Of a stretch of 64,000 bases of DNA, positions 9,137-18,536 are shown in pieces. The translations under genes and the position numbers were made by a program. Below the pieces are notes generated by a model. The model was not told where the DNA came from, did not search any database, and was given only the letters and a program-made list of their open reading frames with translations. Positions within the stretch are counted from its first letter, which is position 1; every line of letters begins with the position of its first letter. The DNA is from Faecalicatena sp. Marseille-Q4148. Its GTDB lineage: Bacteria > Bacillota > Clostridia > Lachnospirales > Lachnospiraceae. The DNA lies in the NCBI GenBank assembly GCA_018228665.1, contig CP073692.1, positions 2,182,046 through 2,246,045 of the forward strand, given 5' to 3'.

Positions 9137-9502
9137 ATGGAACACAATACATTACCTCATCATCACGGAGAGTCTATGGACGAACTTCTCACACATATCC
9201 CGGATATCAATGATTTCCAGACGGTCGCTTCCGTCTTCAAGCAGCTAAGCGATCCAACCCGCGTGCGGATCTTCTGGATCTTATGCCACTGCGAAGAATG
9301 TGTCATCAACATTTCTGCCATGATGGAGATGAGCAGTCCGGCAGTCGCCCATCATCTGCGCCTCTTGCGTACGAGCGGCCTCATTGAATCCAGACGCGAA
9401 GGCAAAGAAACTTACTACCGCGCCAGCCAGTCTGAGAAAGCGCAGTCACTTCACCGGATGATTGAACAGATGATGGAGATTTCCTGCATCGGAACTCATT
9501 AG
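9137..9502 (+). CDS. ArsR/SmtB family metal-sensing repressor
   Basis: A 121-residue winged-helix repressor. The ArsR core is clear: QLSDPTRVRIFWIL, then the recognition helix region SSPAVAHHLRLLRTSGLIE and the wing SRREGKETYYRA. Possible metal ligands are the histidines near the N-terminus (LPHHHGE) and the CHCEEC cluster in the helix corresponding to the CadC/CzrA alpha-3 site. Members of this family release DNA when they bind Zn, Cd, Pb or similar ions. AGGAGG precedes the ATG. The 3' end overlaps the convergent feoAB gene by 4 bp. The likely target is the HMA-ATPase promoter (operator at 14286-14303) at the far end of the cluster; this is inferred from proximity and operator shape. Confidence 0.92.
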   Translation: MEHNTLPHHHGESMDELLTHIPDINDFQTVASVFKQLSDPTRVRIFWILCHCEECVINISAMMEMSSPAVAHHLRLLRTSGLIESRREGKETYYRASQSEKAQSLHRMIEQMMEISCIGTH

Positions 9503-11844
9503 AACAGCAATGCAATATGATAGATCACAAAGGATGCAATCCATGCAATCACACACTGTCCTGCCGCCATAGCGACAGCCCATTTCCCACCGAGTTCTCG
9601 TTTCACTGATGCAATTGCTGCCACACAAGGCGTATAAAGCAGGCAGAACACAAGCAGCGCTCCTGCACCCGCAAGTGTAAGAGAGCTCTGCAAAGCGGCT
9701 GTGCTGCCGAATAACACGGTAAGAGAAGATACGACACTCTCTTTCGCCATGACCCCTGAGATGAGCGCTGTCACAATTCTCCAGTCTCCAAAGCCAACCG
9801 GAATAAATACCGGCGCAAGAACGCCTGCTGCAAGAGCCAGCATACTATCATGGGAATCGGAAACCATATTAAGTCCTGTATCAAAGTTCTGAAGGAACCA
9901 GATTACGATTGTGGCAAGAAAGATTACCGTAAAAGCTCTCTGAAGGAAATCCTTCGCCTTATCCCAAAGCAGATGAAGCACATTCTTCGCTCCCGGCATA
10001 CGATAGTTCGGAAGCTCCATAACAAACGGTACTGCTTCTCCTTTAAATGCTGTTTTCTTAAAGATCAATGCCATCAAAATTCCCATTACAATTCCAAATA
10101 CATACAGCCCGATCATCACAAGCGCACCGTGTTTCGGGAAAAATGCTGCCGTGAAAAATGCATAGATCGGAAGCTTTGCCGTACAGCTCATAAATGGCGT
10201 CAGAAGAATCGTCATCTTGCGGTCACGCTCAGAAGGCAGTGTACGGCTTGCCATAACTCCCGGCACCGTACATCCAAATCCAATGAGCATCGGCACAATG
10301 CTTCGTCCGGAAAGACCGAGTTTCCGAAGAAGCTTATCCATGATAAAGGCAACTCTTGCCATATACCCGCTGTCTTCTAACAGAGACAGGAAGAAAAACA
10401 GTGTCACAATAATCGGCAGGAAGCTTAACACGCCGCCAACCCCATTAAAAATACCGTCAATCACAAGGGAACGAATCACTGAACTGACATTTGCAGCCGC
10501 CATTGCCTGATCTGCCAGCACTGTTAAAGATTCAATTCCGCTCTCAAGCAGTCCCTGCAAAAATGCTCCAATAACATTAAAGGTCAGCCAGAATACGAGT
10601 CCCATAATTGCCACAAATGCCGGAATTCCTGTATATTTGCCTGTAAGAAGCCGGTCAATCCTGCGGCTTCGAATACGTTCTCTGCTTTCTTTTGGTTTAA
10701 TAACCGTCTTACTGCATACCATTTCGATATAGTCAAAACGCATCTGAGCCACTGCCGCCGAGCGATCCATACCGGTCTCCTCTTCTGTCTGCTTCGCAAT
10801 ATCTTCCAAAAGCCGTTTTTCGTTTTCTGTAAGCTTTAACTGTTCTGCGAGCTGATCATCGCCCTCCATCATTTTGCTCGCCACAAACCGAATCGGAATC
10901 TCTGCCTGTTGTGTATGATCTTCAATCAAATGCATGACCGCATGGATTCCCCGGTGAAGTCCTTCATCTTTCTTACAGAAATCAATTTCCTGCGGCCGCT
11001 CCTGATATTTGGCAACATGGACTGCATGGCGCACCAACTCCTCAATTCCTTCGCCTTTTGCCGCTGAAATAGGAATTACCGGAACTCCGAGAGCTTCTTC
11101 CATTTCATTGACAAGTACAGATCCGTCATTGATTAAAAGCTCATCCATCATATTCAGCGCCACTACCATCGGAATTCCAAGCTCCAGAAGCTGCATCGTC
11201 AGATAAAGATTTCTCTCGATATTCGTTGCATCTACAATATTGATGATTCCTTTCGGCTTCTCCCGGATTACGAATTCTCTCGTCACAATTTCTTCACTGC
11301 TGTATGGCGACATGGAGTAAATTCCCGGCAGATCGGTAATTAACGTATTGTCATAGCCTCTAATCACTCCGTCTTTTCTGTCTACGGTAACGCCCGGAAA
11401 ATTTCCTACATGCTGTTTCGATCCTGTCAGCTGGTTGAACAGCGTTGTCTTTCCGCAGTTCTGATTGCCCACAAGTGCAAATGTCAGTGTCTCATTCTCC
11501 GGAAGCGGCTGTTCTTCCTTCCGGTTGTGGAATTTTCCTCCTTCTCCATATCCCGGATGGTGCGTTTCCTGCCGCGCTGCCTTTGTCTGCCGCGGCTGTA
11601 CACTTCCTTTCTTTGGTTCATGTGCTGCACTGATCTCAATGTTCTTCGCATCGTCCAGACGGATTGTCAGCTCATAGCCATGGATCCGCAGCTCAATCGG
11701 ATCTCCCATAGGCGCATACTTGATCACCGTAACTTCCGTTCCCTGGATCAACCCCATATCAAGAAAGTGTTGGCGTAACGCCCCTTCGCCGCCAACAGAC
11801 AGTATCGTTGCCGTACTGCCAATCTGCAATTCGCTTAAATTCAT
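9499..11844 (-). CDS. feoB: FeoA-FeoB fusion, ferrous iron uptake GTPase
   Basis: A 781-residue fusion. Residues 1-75 are an SH3-like FeoA domain (MNLSELQIGSTATILSVGG, LRQHFLDMGLIQGTEVTV). A linker of about 40 residues leads to the FeoB G domain with G1 GNQNCGKTT, G3 DLPGIYS and G4 NMMD. The second half is the membrane part with the repeated Gate regions (VGGVLSFLPIIVTLFFFLSL, MARVAFIMDKLLRKLGLSGR, SCTAKLPIYAFF). It imports Fe2+ in anaerobes. GAGGAG precedes the ATG. It follows the P-type ATPase gene by 175 bp, which contains an inverted repeat that could be a metal-regulator site, so it may also have its own promoter. Fusion of FeoA to FeoB is known in Clostridia. Confidence 0.97.
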   Translation of the reverse strand: MNLSELQIGSTATILSVGGEGALRQHFLDMGLIQGTEVTVIKYAPMGDPIELRIHGYELTIRLDDAKNIEISAAHEPKKGSVQPRQTKAARQETHHPGYGEGGKFHNRKEEQPLPENETLTFALVGNQNCGKTTLFNQLTGSKQHVGNFPGVTVDRKDGVIRGYDNTLITDLPGIYSMSPYSSEEIVTREFVIREKPKGIINIVDATNIERNLYLTMQLLELGIPMVVALNMMDELLINDGSVLVNEMEEALGVPVIPISAAKGEGIEELVRHAVHVAKYQERPQEIDFCKKDEGLHRGIHAVMHLIEDHTQQAEIPIRFVASKMMEGDDQLAEQLKLTENEKRLLEDIAKQTEEETGMDRSAAVAQMRFDYIEMVCSKTVIKPKESRERIRSRRIDRLLTGKYTGIPAFVAIMGLVFWLTFNVIGAFLQGLLESGIESLTVLADQAMAAANVSSVIRSLVIDGIFNGVGGVLSFLPIIVTLFFFLSLLEDSGYMARVAFIMDKLLRKLGLSGRSIVPMLIGFGCTVPGVMASRTLPSERDRKMTILLTPFMSCTAKLPIYAFFTAAFFPKHGALVMIGLYVFGIVMGILMALIFKKTAFKGEAVPFVMELPNYRMPGAKNVLHLLWDKAKDFLQRAFTVIFLATIVIWFLQNFDTGLNMVSDSHDSMLALAAGVLAPVFIPVGFGDWRIVTALISGVMAKESVVSSLTVLFGSTAALQSSLTLAGAGALLVFCLLYTPCVAAIASVKRELGGKWAVAMAAGQCVIAWIASFVIYHIALLF

Positions 11845-11860
11845 TATATCACTCTCCTCA

Positions 11861-11886
11861 TTAGTTCTGTCTAACTTATGAACTAA
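11861..11886 (-). promoter_or_regulatory. Inverted repeat upstream of feoAB, possible metal-regulator site
   Basis: TTAGTTC (11861-11867) and GAACTAA (11880-11886) form a perfect 7-bp inverted repeat with a 12-bp spacer, and an inner AGTT/AACT repeat overlaps it. It lies just before the feoAB ribosome site. The shape and position suggest a DtxR/MntR- or Fur-type iron regulator; which one is unknown. Confidence 0.4.
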
Positions 11887-12019
11887 AAGACAGCAACGGC
11901 ATTCACACCGCTGCGTCTTCTATTACCTTCATTTTACGTTCATTTTTCTTTCTCTTCCTGTCGACAAATCTCCACATCTTCATCGAACAGATTTTTTGCT
12001 CAATTATTATAACATACTT

Positions 12020-13906
12020 TTACAGAGAATGCACCCTTAAAGCGCGAATTGCATTTAAAACTGCAATGACCATAACACCGACATCTGCAAAGATCGCAAA
12101 CCACATATTTGCAATACCGATAGCTCCAAGACCAAGACATCCAAATTTAATTACAAGAGCAAATATAATGTTCTGGTATACAATACCAAGACATTTGCGG
12201 GAAATTTTAATCGCTTTTGCGATCTTCATCGGATCATCGTCCATTAAAACAACATCTGCCGCCTCAATGGCTGCATCCGATCCCATAGCTCCCATGGCAA
12301 TTCCAATATCTGCCCGTGTCAAAACCGGCGCATCATTGATGCCGTCTCCGACAAATGCCAGTTTCTCCTTGCCGGATTTCGCAGCCAGAAGCTCTTCTAC
12401 CTTTGTTACTTTATCTCCCGGAAGCAGTTCGCTGTATACTTCATCAATTCCAAGACTTCCTGCGACTTCTTCTGCCACCCGTTTTGCATCTCCGGTCAGC
12501 ATAATGGTCTTCTTCACACCGGCTTTTTTCAATTCTGCCAGCGCTTCTTTGGCGTGTGGTTTTATCACATCCGAAATTACAATGTGGCCTGCATATTCTC
12601 CATTGATCGCCATATGGATAATTGTTCCGACCTTATGGCAGTCTTTATAAGCAATGCCAAGCTGATCCATTAATTTACCATTTCCTGCCGCTACTTCATT
12701 GCCGTCTACCTTTGCAATAATGCCATGTCCGCTTACTTCGCTGACGTCTGTTACGCGATTTCTGTCAATTTCTTTGCCGTAAGCCCGCTGAATACTCTTA
12801 CTGATCGGATGCGAGGAAGCACATTCCGCCAGTGCCGCATATTCCAACAGTTTCTCGTCCTCCAGCTTATTGTGGTGGATACCACTTACTTCAAATACTC
12901 CCTGTGTTAGTGTTCCTGTCTTATCAAATACAACGCAGTCAGCCTGGGACAATGTCTCCATATAGTTCGATCCTTTAATCAGAACGCCTTCCTTGCTGGC
13001 ACCGCCGATTCCTGCGAAAAAGCTTAGCGGAATACTGATGACAAGGGCGCAAGGGCAGCTAATAACAAGGAACGTAAGGGCACGGTAAATCCAATCGCTC
13101 CAATGAGCAGGTCCGCCGAGGAAAAGCATCTGTACCAAAGGCGGGATGACTGCCAGCGCAAGGGCTCCATAGCAGACCGCCGGTGTATATACTCTTGCAA
13201 ATTTGGAAATAAAATTCTCGGATTTTGACTTGCGGGAGCTGGAATTCTCAACAAGCTCCAGAATCTTGGAAACGGTAGATTCCCCGAATTCTCTTGTCGT
13301 ACGTACTTTCAGCACACCTGTCATATTAATGCATCCGCTAATAATTTCATCGCCTGACTTCACGTCTCTTGGAAGACTTTCTCCCGTCAGCGCGCTCGTA
13401 TTTAAGCTGGAAGCGCCTTCTAATACAATACCGTCAATCGGAACTTTCTCACCCGGCTGAACAATAATTACGCTGTCCACCATAACTTCATCCGGATCTA
13501 CCTGCTCAAGTTTCCCATCTCTCTCTACATTAGCGTAATCCGGTCGGATATCCATTAGCGCACTGATATTCTTGCGGCTCTTTCCTACAGCATAACTCTG
13601 GAATAACTCCCCAACCTGGTAGAACAGCATAACAGCAATCGCCTCGTTATAATCTCCGCTGCCTGAATAAATTGCCAGTACAAATGCACCAACAGTAGCA
13701 ATTGCCATAAGGAAATTCTCATCAAATACTCTCCGGTTTACGATGCCCTTTCCGGCTTTTCTTAAAATATCATATCCAATTACCAGATATGCTGCCAAAT
13801 ACAACAACAGCTGAAGCAGCCCCCTTACCGGAACGATATTCAGCAGAATTACCATAACACTCGCTATGATAATGCGGGTCAGCATCTTTTTCTGTTTCTT
13901 ATTCAT
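12020..13906 (-). CDS. Heavy-metal P1B-type ATPase (Zn/Cd efflux type)
   Basis: A 628-residue metal-pumping ATPase. It lacks an N-terminal metal-binding domain and begins directly with membrane helices. Visible signatures are the actuator TGES, the metal-site CPC in ISCPCALVISIP, the phosphorylation motif DKTGTLT and the hinge GDGINDAP. The CPC motif with these flanks fits the Zn2+/Cd2+/Pb2+ branch (CadA/ZntA) better than the copper branch. The cognate HMA domain is encoded separately just upstream (14030-14248). GGAGGG precedes the ATG by 9 nt. Transcription probably starts at the promoter at 14320-14348 and may continue into feoAB. The metal is inferred. Confidence 0.93.
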   Translation of the reverse strand: MNKKQKKMLTRIIIASVMVILLNIVPVRGLLQLLLYLAAYLVIGYDILRKAGKGIVNRRVFDENFLMAIATVGAFVLAIYSGSGDYNEAIAVMLFYQVGELFQSYAVGKSRKNISALMDIRPDYANVERDGKLEQVDPDEVMVDSVIIVQPGEKVPIDGIVLEGASSLNTSALTGESLPRDVKSGDEIISGCINMTGVLKVRTTREFGESTVSKILELVENSSSRKSKSENFISKFARVYTPAVCYGALALAVIPPLVQMLFLGGPAHWSDWIYRALTFLVISCPCALVISIPLSFFAGIGGASKEGVLIKGSNYMETLSQADCVVFDKTGTLTQGVFEVSGIHHNKLEDEKLLEYAALAECASSHPISKSIQRAYGKEIDRNRVTDVSEVSGHGIIAKVDGNEVAAGNGKLMDQLGIAYKDCHKVGTIIHMAINGEYAGHIVISDVIKPHAKEALAELKKAGVKKTIMLTGDAKRVAEEVAGSLGIDEVYSELLPGDKVTKVEELLAAKSGKEKLAFVGDGINDAPVLTRADIGIAMGAMGSDAAIEAADVVLMDDDPMKIAKAIKISRKCLGIVYQNIIFALVIKFGCLGLGAIGIANMWFAIFADVGVMVIAVLNAIRALRVHSL

Positions 13907-13981
13907 AACGGCATACCCTCCTTTTATCTCATATTCCTCTGAAATTTATTTATCGGATTCCTCTTATTTTTATCATATTTT

Positions 13982-14014
13982 TGCACCCCGTTTGCAAGTT
14001 ACATTCGGGGTGCA
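13982..14014. other. Hairpin between the HMA and ATPase genes
   Basis: A perfect 9-bp stem (13982-13990 with 14006-14014) lies between two genes of one operon. On the minus strand it is not followed by a T run, so it is more likely an mRNA stabiliser or processing site than a terminator. It could let the small HMA protein be made in excess over the ATPase. Confidence 0.45.
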
Positions 14015-14029
14015 TCCTTATCTTTTCTC

Positions 14030-14248
14030 TTAAAATTCAATTTCGCAATCAGACTCAACTTTTTTGCAGGCTTTCAGAACTTCCTTCATAACTGCTTTCG
14101 GTTCTGCACCTTCTTCGAACTCAACGATCATTTTCTGTGTCATAAAATTCACTGTCGCATCAGCAACTCCGGCTGTCTTCTTTGTAGCTGCCTCCATCAG
14201 ATTTGCACAGTTTGCACAGTCTACTTCAATTTTGTAAGTTTTTTTCAT
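14030..14248 (-). CDS. Small heavy-metal-associated (HMA) domain protein
   Basis: A 72-residue ferredoxin-like metallochaperone domain. The metal-binding loop is DCANCANLM, and the C-terminus is acidic and cysteine-containing (ESDCEIEF), which fits a zinc-type rather than a CopZ-type protein. It probably delivers or senses the metal for the P-type ATPase next door, replacing the N-terminal HMA domain that the ATPase lacks. The start at 14248 is supported by GGAGAA; the longer in-frame extension (to 14290) would include the promoter-proximal operator region. It is the first gene of the metal operon. Confidence 0.88.
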   Translation of the reverse strand: MKKTYKIEVDCANCANLMEAATKKTAGVADATVNFMTQKMIVEFEEGAEPKAVMKEVLKACKKVESDCEIEF

Positions 14249-14285
14249 GGTATCTTCTCCTTTTTCTCCCATACTTCTTCGCTTC

Positions 14286-14348
14286 AACAATTAAGTAATT
14301 GTTTAATCTTTATGGTTTTACTATATCCGATACACACAGAAATGTCAA
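14286..14348 (-). promoter_or_regulatory. Promoter and palindromic operator of the metal-efflux operon
   Basis: On the minus strand TTGACA (14343-14348) and TATAGT (14320-14325) are exactly 17 bp apart, close to consensus. About 10 nt after the expected transcription start is a perfect palindrome, AACAATTA and TAATTGTT (14286-14293 and 14296-14303, 2-bp spacer). The site fits an ArsR/SmtB-family operator placed to block the promoter; the ArsR gene at 9137 is the obvious candidate regulator. Confidence 0.75.
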
Positions 14349-14373
14349 GAGATATATAAATTTTTGAGAAAAA

Positions 14374-14405
14374 AAGACCAACCCGCGCTTTGGCTGGTTG
14401 ATCTT
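14374..14405 (-). terminator. Terminator of the exopolysaccharide gene cluster
   Basis: A 10-bp stem (14374-14383 with 14396-14405, one G-T pair) is followed on the minus strand by a run of seven T residues. It lies just after the stop of the nucleotide-sugar dehydratase gene. Confidence 0.85.
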
Positions 14406-14419
14406 TCATTATATTGTAT

Positions 14420-16291
14420 TTATTTTTCAGTTTTTTCGTAATGATATGTCGGAACCAGTCTCGCCACATGCTCACGGATATCTCCTTTATCTTCATAAGC
14501 GTGGTCTTTCAGTTCCTTCAATTCATCAAAGAATTTCTCTTCATCGAAATCAATCGGCTTACCGACATAGATGAGTTCATTTTCTGTCTTCTGCAGTCCT
14601 TCTTCATTCATAAGAAGTTCTTCATACAGTTTCTCTCCCGGACGGAGACCTGTGTATTTGATCTCAATATCCACATCCGGCTGCAGACCGGAAAGCTTGA
14701 TCATATTTGCCGCAAGATCAGCAATCTTCACTGGCTCACCCATATCCAGAACAAAGATCTCACCGTCTTTCGCATAAGCGCCCGCCTGAAGTACAAGCGA
14801 TACTGCCTCCGGGATTGTCATAAAGAAGCGGATGATATTTGGATGTGTTACCGTTACCGGACCGCCTTCTTCAATCTGTTTTCGGAAAATCGGAATCACA
14901 CTTCCGTTACTTCCAAGTACGTTCCCGAAGCGTACTGCTGCGAATTGTGTATGTCTTGACTCTCTCGCAAAACTCTGGATTACCATTTCACAGAGACGTT
15001 TTGATGCTCCCATAATATTTGTTGGATTTACCGCTTTATCTGTAGAGATCAGGATAAACTTATCGGTATGATACTCTTCTGCACATTTTGCCACATTATA
15101 TGTACCGAATACATTATTCTTAATTGCTTCGTTTGGACTGTCCTCCATAAGCGGCACATGTTTATGCGCTGCCGCATGATATACAATCTGCGGACGATAA
15201 TCTCTGAAAATCTCTTCCACACGATGCGTATTTCTCACAGAGCCAATAAGCACAACCAGATCCAGTTCCGGATGTGTTTTTCTCAGTTCCAACTGAATGT
15301 CATACGCATTATTCTCATAAATATCAAATATGATCAGCTGTTTCGCACCGTAGTCAGCGACCTGACGGCAAAGCTCACTTCCGATAGATCCGCCGCCCCC
15401 GGTTATAAGAACAACTTTTCCTTTGACATATTTCATAACAATCTCGAGGTCTGTTTTGACCGGATCTCTTCCAAGAAGATCATTGATATCTACTTTTCTT
15501 AACTGTGAAACTGTAACTTCTCCTTTTACAAGTTCGTATGTTCCCGGAAGAACAGATACACGGCACTTGCAGTCCTTGCATATTTCAAGAATTTCTCGTT
15601 TCTGTCTGTTTGTCATTGATGGAATTGCAAGAATAATCTCTTCAATACCATATTTTCCCACTGCTTCATGAATATATTCACGTCCTCCAATGATCGGAAT
15701 TCCAAGAAGATATGTCCCTTTCTTATGCGGTGTGTCATCAATGATACATGGAATCTCACGATTCAGATAACGACTCCCTTTCAGTTCTCGCACAAGTGCA
15801 GCTCCTGCTTCACCAGCACCAATAACCATTGTACGAACTGGTTTTCCAACATCCTCAACCTTTAATCTCTGCTGCCATGTTCTTACAAATCGATAGAAAA
15901 ACCGGCCAGCTGTAATAAACACCATCAGAAGAACTGTGTTAATTGGATAGTAGCTTCGCGGCATCTCAATTCTCATAAAATACATTCCAATAATCTGTAC
16001 CGCACCAGCTACAATACAGGCCATCACAATATTCACTTCTTCATTTACACTCGCAAAGCTCCACAAACTGTCATATAGCTTAAAAAATGAAAAAATGATA
16101 ATTGCCGCTATTGTATTAATTAATGCATAATGCTCATATCCTTCAATATATTGCACATCGATCATTTTATAAGAAAAATCAAATCTTGCCAGCAATGCAA
16201 GAATGCAAGATGCTTGAATTGCTATCACATCATATATCATCAGCAAAAACACTCTTGCTTTTTTGCTTTTGTAATCTACTGCTTTTTCCAC
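14420..16291 (-). CDS. Membrane UDP-sugar 4,6-dehydratase (PglF/CapD/WbpM type)
   Basis: A 623-residue enzyme for making modified sugars for surface polysaccharide. The N-terminal 150 residues hold four membrane helices. A first Rossmann-like domain (TMVIGAGEAGAALVREL) is followed by the catalytic short-chain dehydrogenase domain with GGGGSIGSEL and the active-site region STDKAVNPTNIMGASKR. Proteins of this layout convert UDP-GlcNAc to a 4-keto-6-deoxy sugar at the inner membrane. I prefer the GTG start at 16291, 7 nt or so after GAGGGAGA; the ATG at 16348 would overlap the preceding gene by 23 bp and has no ribosome site. It is last in an operon with CpsA-like and CpsB-like genes. Confidence 0.92.
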   Translation of the reverse strand: MEKAVDYKSKKARVFLLMIYDVIAIQASCILALLARFDFSYKMIDVQYIEGYEHYALINTIAAIIIFSFFKLYDSLWSFASVNEEVNIVMACIVAGAVQIIGMYFMRIEMPRSYYPINTVLLMVFITAGRFFYRFVRTWQQRLKVEDVGKPVRTMVIGAGEAGAALVRELKGSRYLNREIPCIIDDTPHKKGTYLLGIPIIGGREYIHEAVGKYGIEEIILAIPSMTNRQKREILEICKDCKCRVSVLPGTYELVKGEVTVSQLRKVDINDLLGRDPVKTDLEIVMKYVKGKVVLITGGGGSIGSELCRQVADYGAKQLIIFDIYENNAYDIQLELRKTHPELDLVVLIGSVRNTHRVEEIFRDYRPQIVYHAAAHKHVPLMEDSPNEAIKNNVFGTYNVAKCAEEYHTDKFILISTDKAVNPTNIMGASKRLCEMVIQSFARESRHTQFAAVRFGNVLGSNGSVIPIFRKQIEEGGPVTVTHPNIIRFFMTIPEAVSLVLQAGAYAKDGEIFVLDMGEPVKIADLAANMIKLSGLQPDVDIEIKYTGLRPGEKLYEELLMNEEGLQKTENELIYVGKPIDFDEEKFFDELKELKDHAYEDKGDIREHVARLVPTYHYEKTEK

Positions 16292-16325
16292 TTTATCTCC
16301 CTCTGTTTTCTTCCAGTCCTTTAAA

Positions 16326-17753
16326 CTATTCCGTAAGAACTTCTCCATTAATTACTTGCTGCATTTTCTGCTTAATAGATGCCACTGATGCCTCATCTGG
16401 CCACATTACATATAATAACTGTGAGCCTGATGAAAAACAAGCTTCTTTGCCTCCCTGTCCAATTGCATTCGCTGATACAATATTCCACTCTGCACCGTCA
16501 TTTAACTGCATTTGAATTAACTCTGCCATTTCTTCTGATGTCATATTGGTCTCTACGCTGTCGCTGACTTCTGTCAGAAGTTGATTTGCATTTTTTAAAA
16601 TAGCCGGAGACATTGCCTTTCTAAGCATCGCTGTCAAAACAGCCTCCTGATTTCTTCCTCTCTGATTATCCCCTGCTGCAAAGCTGTGACGCTCTCTTGA
16701 AAATGCCAGCGCTGCTGCTCCGTTTAAATGATTTAATCCTTCATTAAACGTATACCCTCCTGCACTGAATGCATACTCTGAATTGACATCCACTCCTCCG
16801 AGAATATCAACAATCTTAATTAATGATGTAAAGTTTACTTTTGCATAATAACTGATATCAATTCCATAAATAGACTCTAATGTAGACATGGATGCATCTA
16901 CACCATAAATTCCGGCATGTGTCAATTTATCCCTTTGTTCTCCTGAAATATCCGGAATCGGAACATAATAATCACGAGGAGTTGTTGTTAATAATATCTG
17001 TTTTGTTTTTGTATTTACAGTTACAATAATATTAACATCGCTTCGGCTTGTCATAGTGATTGGCCCAGACACATCAATACCACTGATATACAAGCTGAAT
17101 GTATCCTGATTTTTTATCTGATCCGATGACTCTCCTTCAATTTTAGTATCAATTCCATACTGATAGAGAATTTTTACCTGATCCGAATATCCTTCGATCA
17201 GCTCATCCAAAATACCTTCAAATGCCTGATTATAAATAGCTGCTTCCACTTCACCATTTAAAAGTGCTTGTCCTAACTCCTGAACAGTTGCATAGTCTGT
17301 TACATTAATCTCTCTTCCCACAGTATCATTGATTTTCTGAATCATCAAATCAGTATTATCTCTATCTGAAACTATCTGCTTTCCAAAACGATAATTTCCA
17401 GCATCTTTCAATTCAACTGCTGCATCTTCTTTTTTCACAACAACAATCATATTATCTGTCTTATATGTTGCACCGCCAACTTTTCTCATAGCATTGTCTG
17501 TCTTTAGCAGCCAGAAAAGTGCAAATACTGTTGAAATACACACAATAATACTAATAACAATTCCACCAATGTATGCTTTATTTTTTACAAACTGCAGCCC
17601 AAATGAAACTGCCAGCAGGAGAAAAAGTACCACTCCCATCACTGCAAGATATTTCATTGGAATCATTCCACTTGTCCAGAGTACACCAAACAATGTCAAA
17701 CTGCAAATTAACTGAATAACACAGATTAACTTTCCTACAATGTGTTTTCCCAT
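16326..17753 (-). CDS. LytR-CpsA-Psr (LCP) protein, CpsA-like
   Basis: A 475-residue membrane enzyme. Three hydrophobic segments in the first 85 residues are followed by an extracytoplasmic accessory domain (about 100-215) and the LCP catalytic domain (about 225-390). Recognisable LCP features are SGIDVSG, the substrate-binding TTPRDYYVPI, the AKVNFTSLIKIVDILGGVDV block and SRERHSFAAGDNQRGRNQ with its conserved arginines. LCP enzymes transfer polymers from their lipid carrier to peptidoglycan. The three-helix and accessory-domain layout matches streptococcal CpsA. It sits between CpsB-like and dehydratase genes, so capsule or exopolysaccharide attachment is the likely role. AGAAGGG precedes the ATG. 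Confidence 0.93.
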   Translation of the reverse strand: MGKHIVGKLICVIQLICSLTLFGVLWTSGMIPMKYLAVMGVVLFLLLAVSFGLQFVKNKAYIGGIVISIIVCISTVFALFWLLKTDNAMRKVGGATYKTDNMIVVVKKEDAAVELKDAGNYRFGKQIVSDRDNTDLMIQKINDTVGREINVTDYATVQELGQALLNGEVEAAIYNQAFEGILDELIEGYSDQVKILYQYGIDTKIEGESSDQIKNQDTFSLYISGIDVSGPITMTSRSDVNIIVTVNTKTKQILLTTTPRDYYVPIPDISGEQRDKLTHAGIYGVDASMSTLESIYGIDISYYAKVNFTSLIKIVDILGGVDVNSEYAFSAGGYTFNEGLNHLNGAAALAFSRERHSFAAGDNQRGRNQEAVLTAMLRKAMSPAILKNANQLLTEVSDSVETNMTSEEMAELIQMQLNDGAEWNIVSANAIGQGGKEACFSSGSQLLYVMWPDEASVASIKQKMQQVINGEVLTE

Positions 17754-17802
17754 AAATACCCTTCTTTCTTAACTGTATATTTGTTTCTTTTATCATCTGA
17801 GT

Positions 17803-18528
17803 TTATATTTTTTTATTTCTAAGAACTGCAACACCATTCCTCCAGAAAATCTGCTCCATATAATCATGTCCATGCTTTCTTTCAACATATACTGCAGCTT
17901 TTTTTATGGCCGGAGGTCGATACTCCGGATCATGTGCATCTGTGCCTACCAAATGTACAAGATGTTCTTTCATTATAGATTTAATAAAATGTTTTATCGT
18001 AAATCCACCAATAATACTAGATGCATTTACCTGAATATAAGCTCCCATTTCTACAAGAGAACGAACCTTATCAATATTTTTTGTAAGACATAAATAGCGC
18101 TCCACATGAGCTATAATCACACGGTAACCTTTCATCTGAACTTCCTGGACCGCTCTTTGAATATAAGAAAACGGAGCCTCCGTTGAAAATTCAATTAGAA
18201 TATAACTTGATTTTCCAATCGTTGCAATTGTACCCTGATCAAGCTCTTCCAGAATCTCCTGAACGAAAAATACTTCCATGCCAGGGTAAATCTTCATATT
18301 CATATTCATCTCTTGAATCAGTTCTTTCACTTTCTGAAGCTGGCAATTCAATTGCTGTATTGACGCTTTTCCACGGCGGTCATGGTGATGGGGCGTCGCA
18401 ACAATTGCGCGTATTCCTTCTTGATAAGCGATTTTTAACATTTGTTCCGTATCTTTTAGATTTTTTGCACCGTCATCAACTCCCGGTAAAATGTGGCAAT
18501 GCATATCAATGTATTTATTCATTTTCAT
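17803..18528 (-). CDS. CpsB/YwqE-like PHP-domain tyrosine phosphatase
   Basis: A 241-residue metal-dependent phosphatase of the PHP fold. Metal ligands are visible in DMHCHILPGVDDGAK, ATPHHHDR, GMEVFF, AHVERY and GTDAHDPEYR. In capsule systems this enzyme dephosphorylates the tyrosine kinase that controls chain length; no such kinase gene is visible here, so it may be elsewhere. The gene starts 8 bp after the GH13 glycosidase gene, with a weak ribosome site, and is followed by the CpsA-like gene, so it may be co-transcribed with both. Alternative start at the second Met (18522). Confidence 0.92.
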   Translation of the reverse strand: MKMNKYIDMHCHILPGVDDGAKNLKDTEQMLKIAYQEGIRAIVATPHHHDRRGKASIQQLNCQLQKVKELIQEMNMNMKIYPGMEVFFVQEILEELDQGTIATIGKSSYILIEFSTEAPFSYIQRAVQEVQMKGYRVIIAHVERYLCLTKNIDKVRSLVEMGAYIQVNASSIIGGFTIKHFIKSIMKEHLVHLVGTDAHDPEYRPPAIKKAAVYVERKHGHDYMEQIFWRNGVAVLRNKKI

Positions 18529-18536
18529 TTTATTCT

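Noticed and set aside
13982..14014. Terminator between the HMA and ATPase genes
   Set aside because: The stem is good, but on the coding strand there is no T run after it, so it was called a hairpin only.
16292..16348. N-terminal extension of the dehydratase beginning at 16348
   Set aside because: It would overlap the LCP gene, has no ribosome site, and the GTG at 16291 has a good one.
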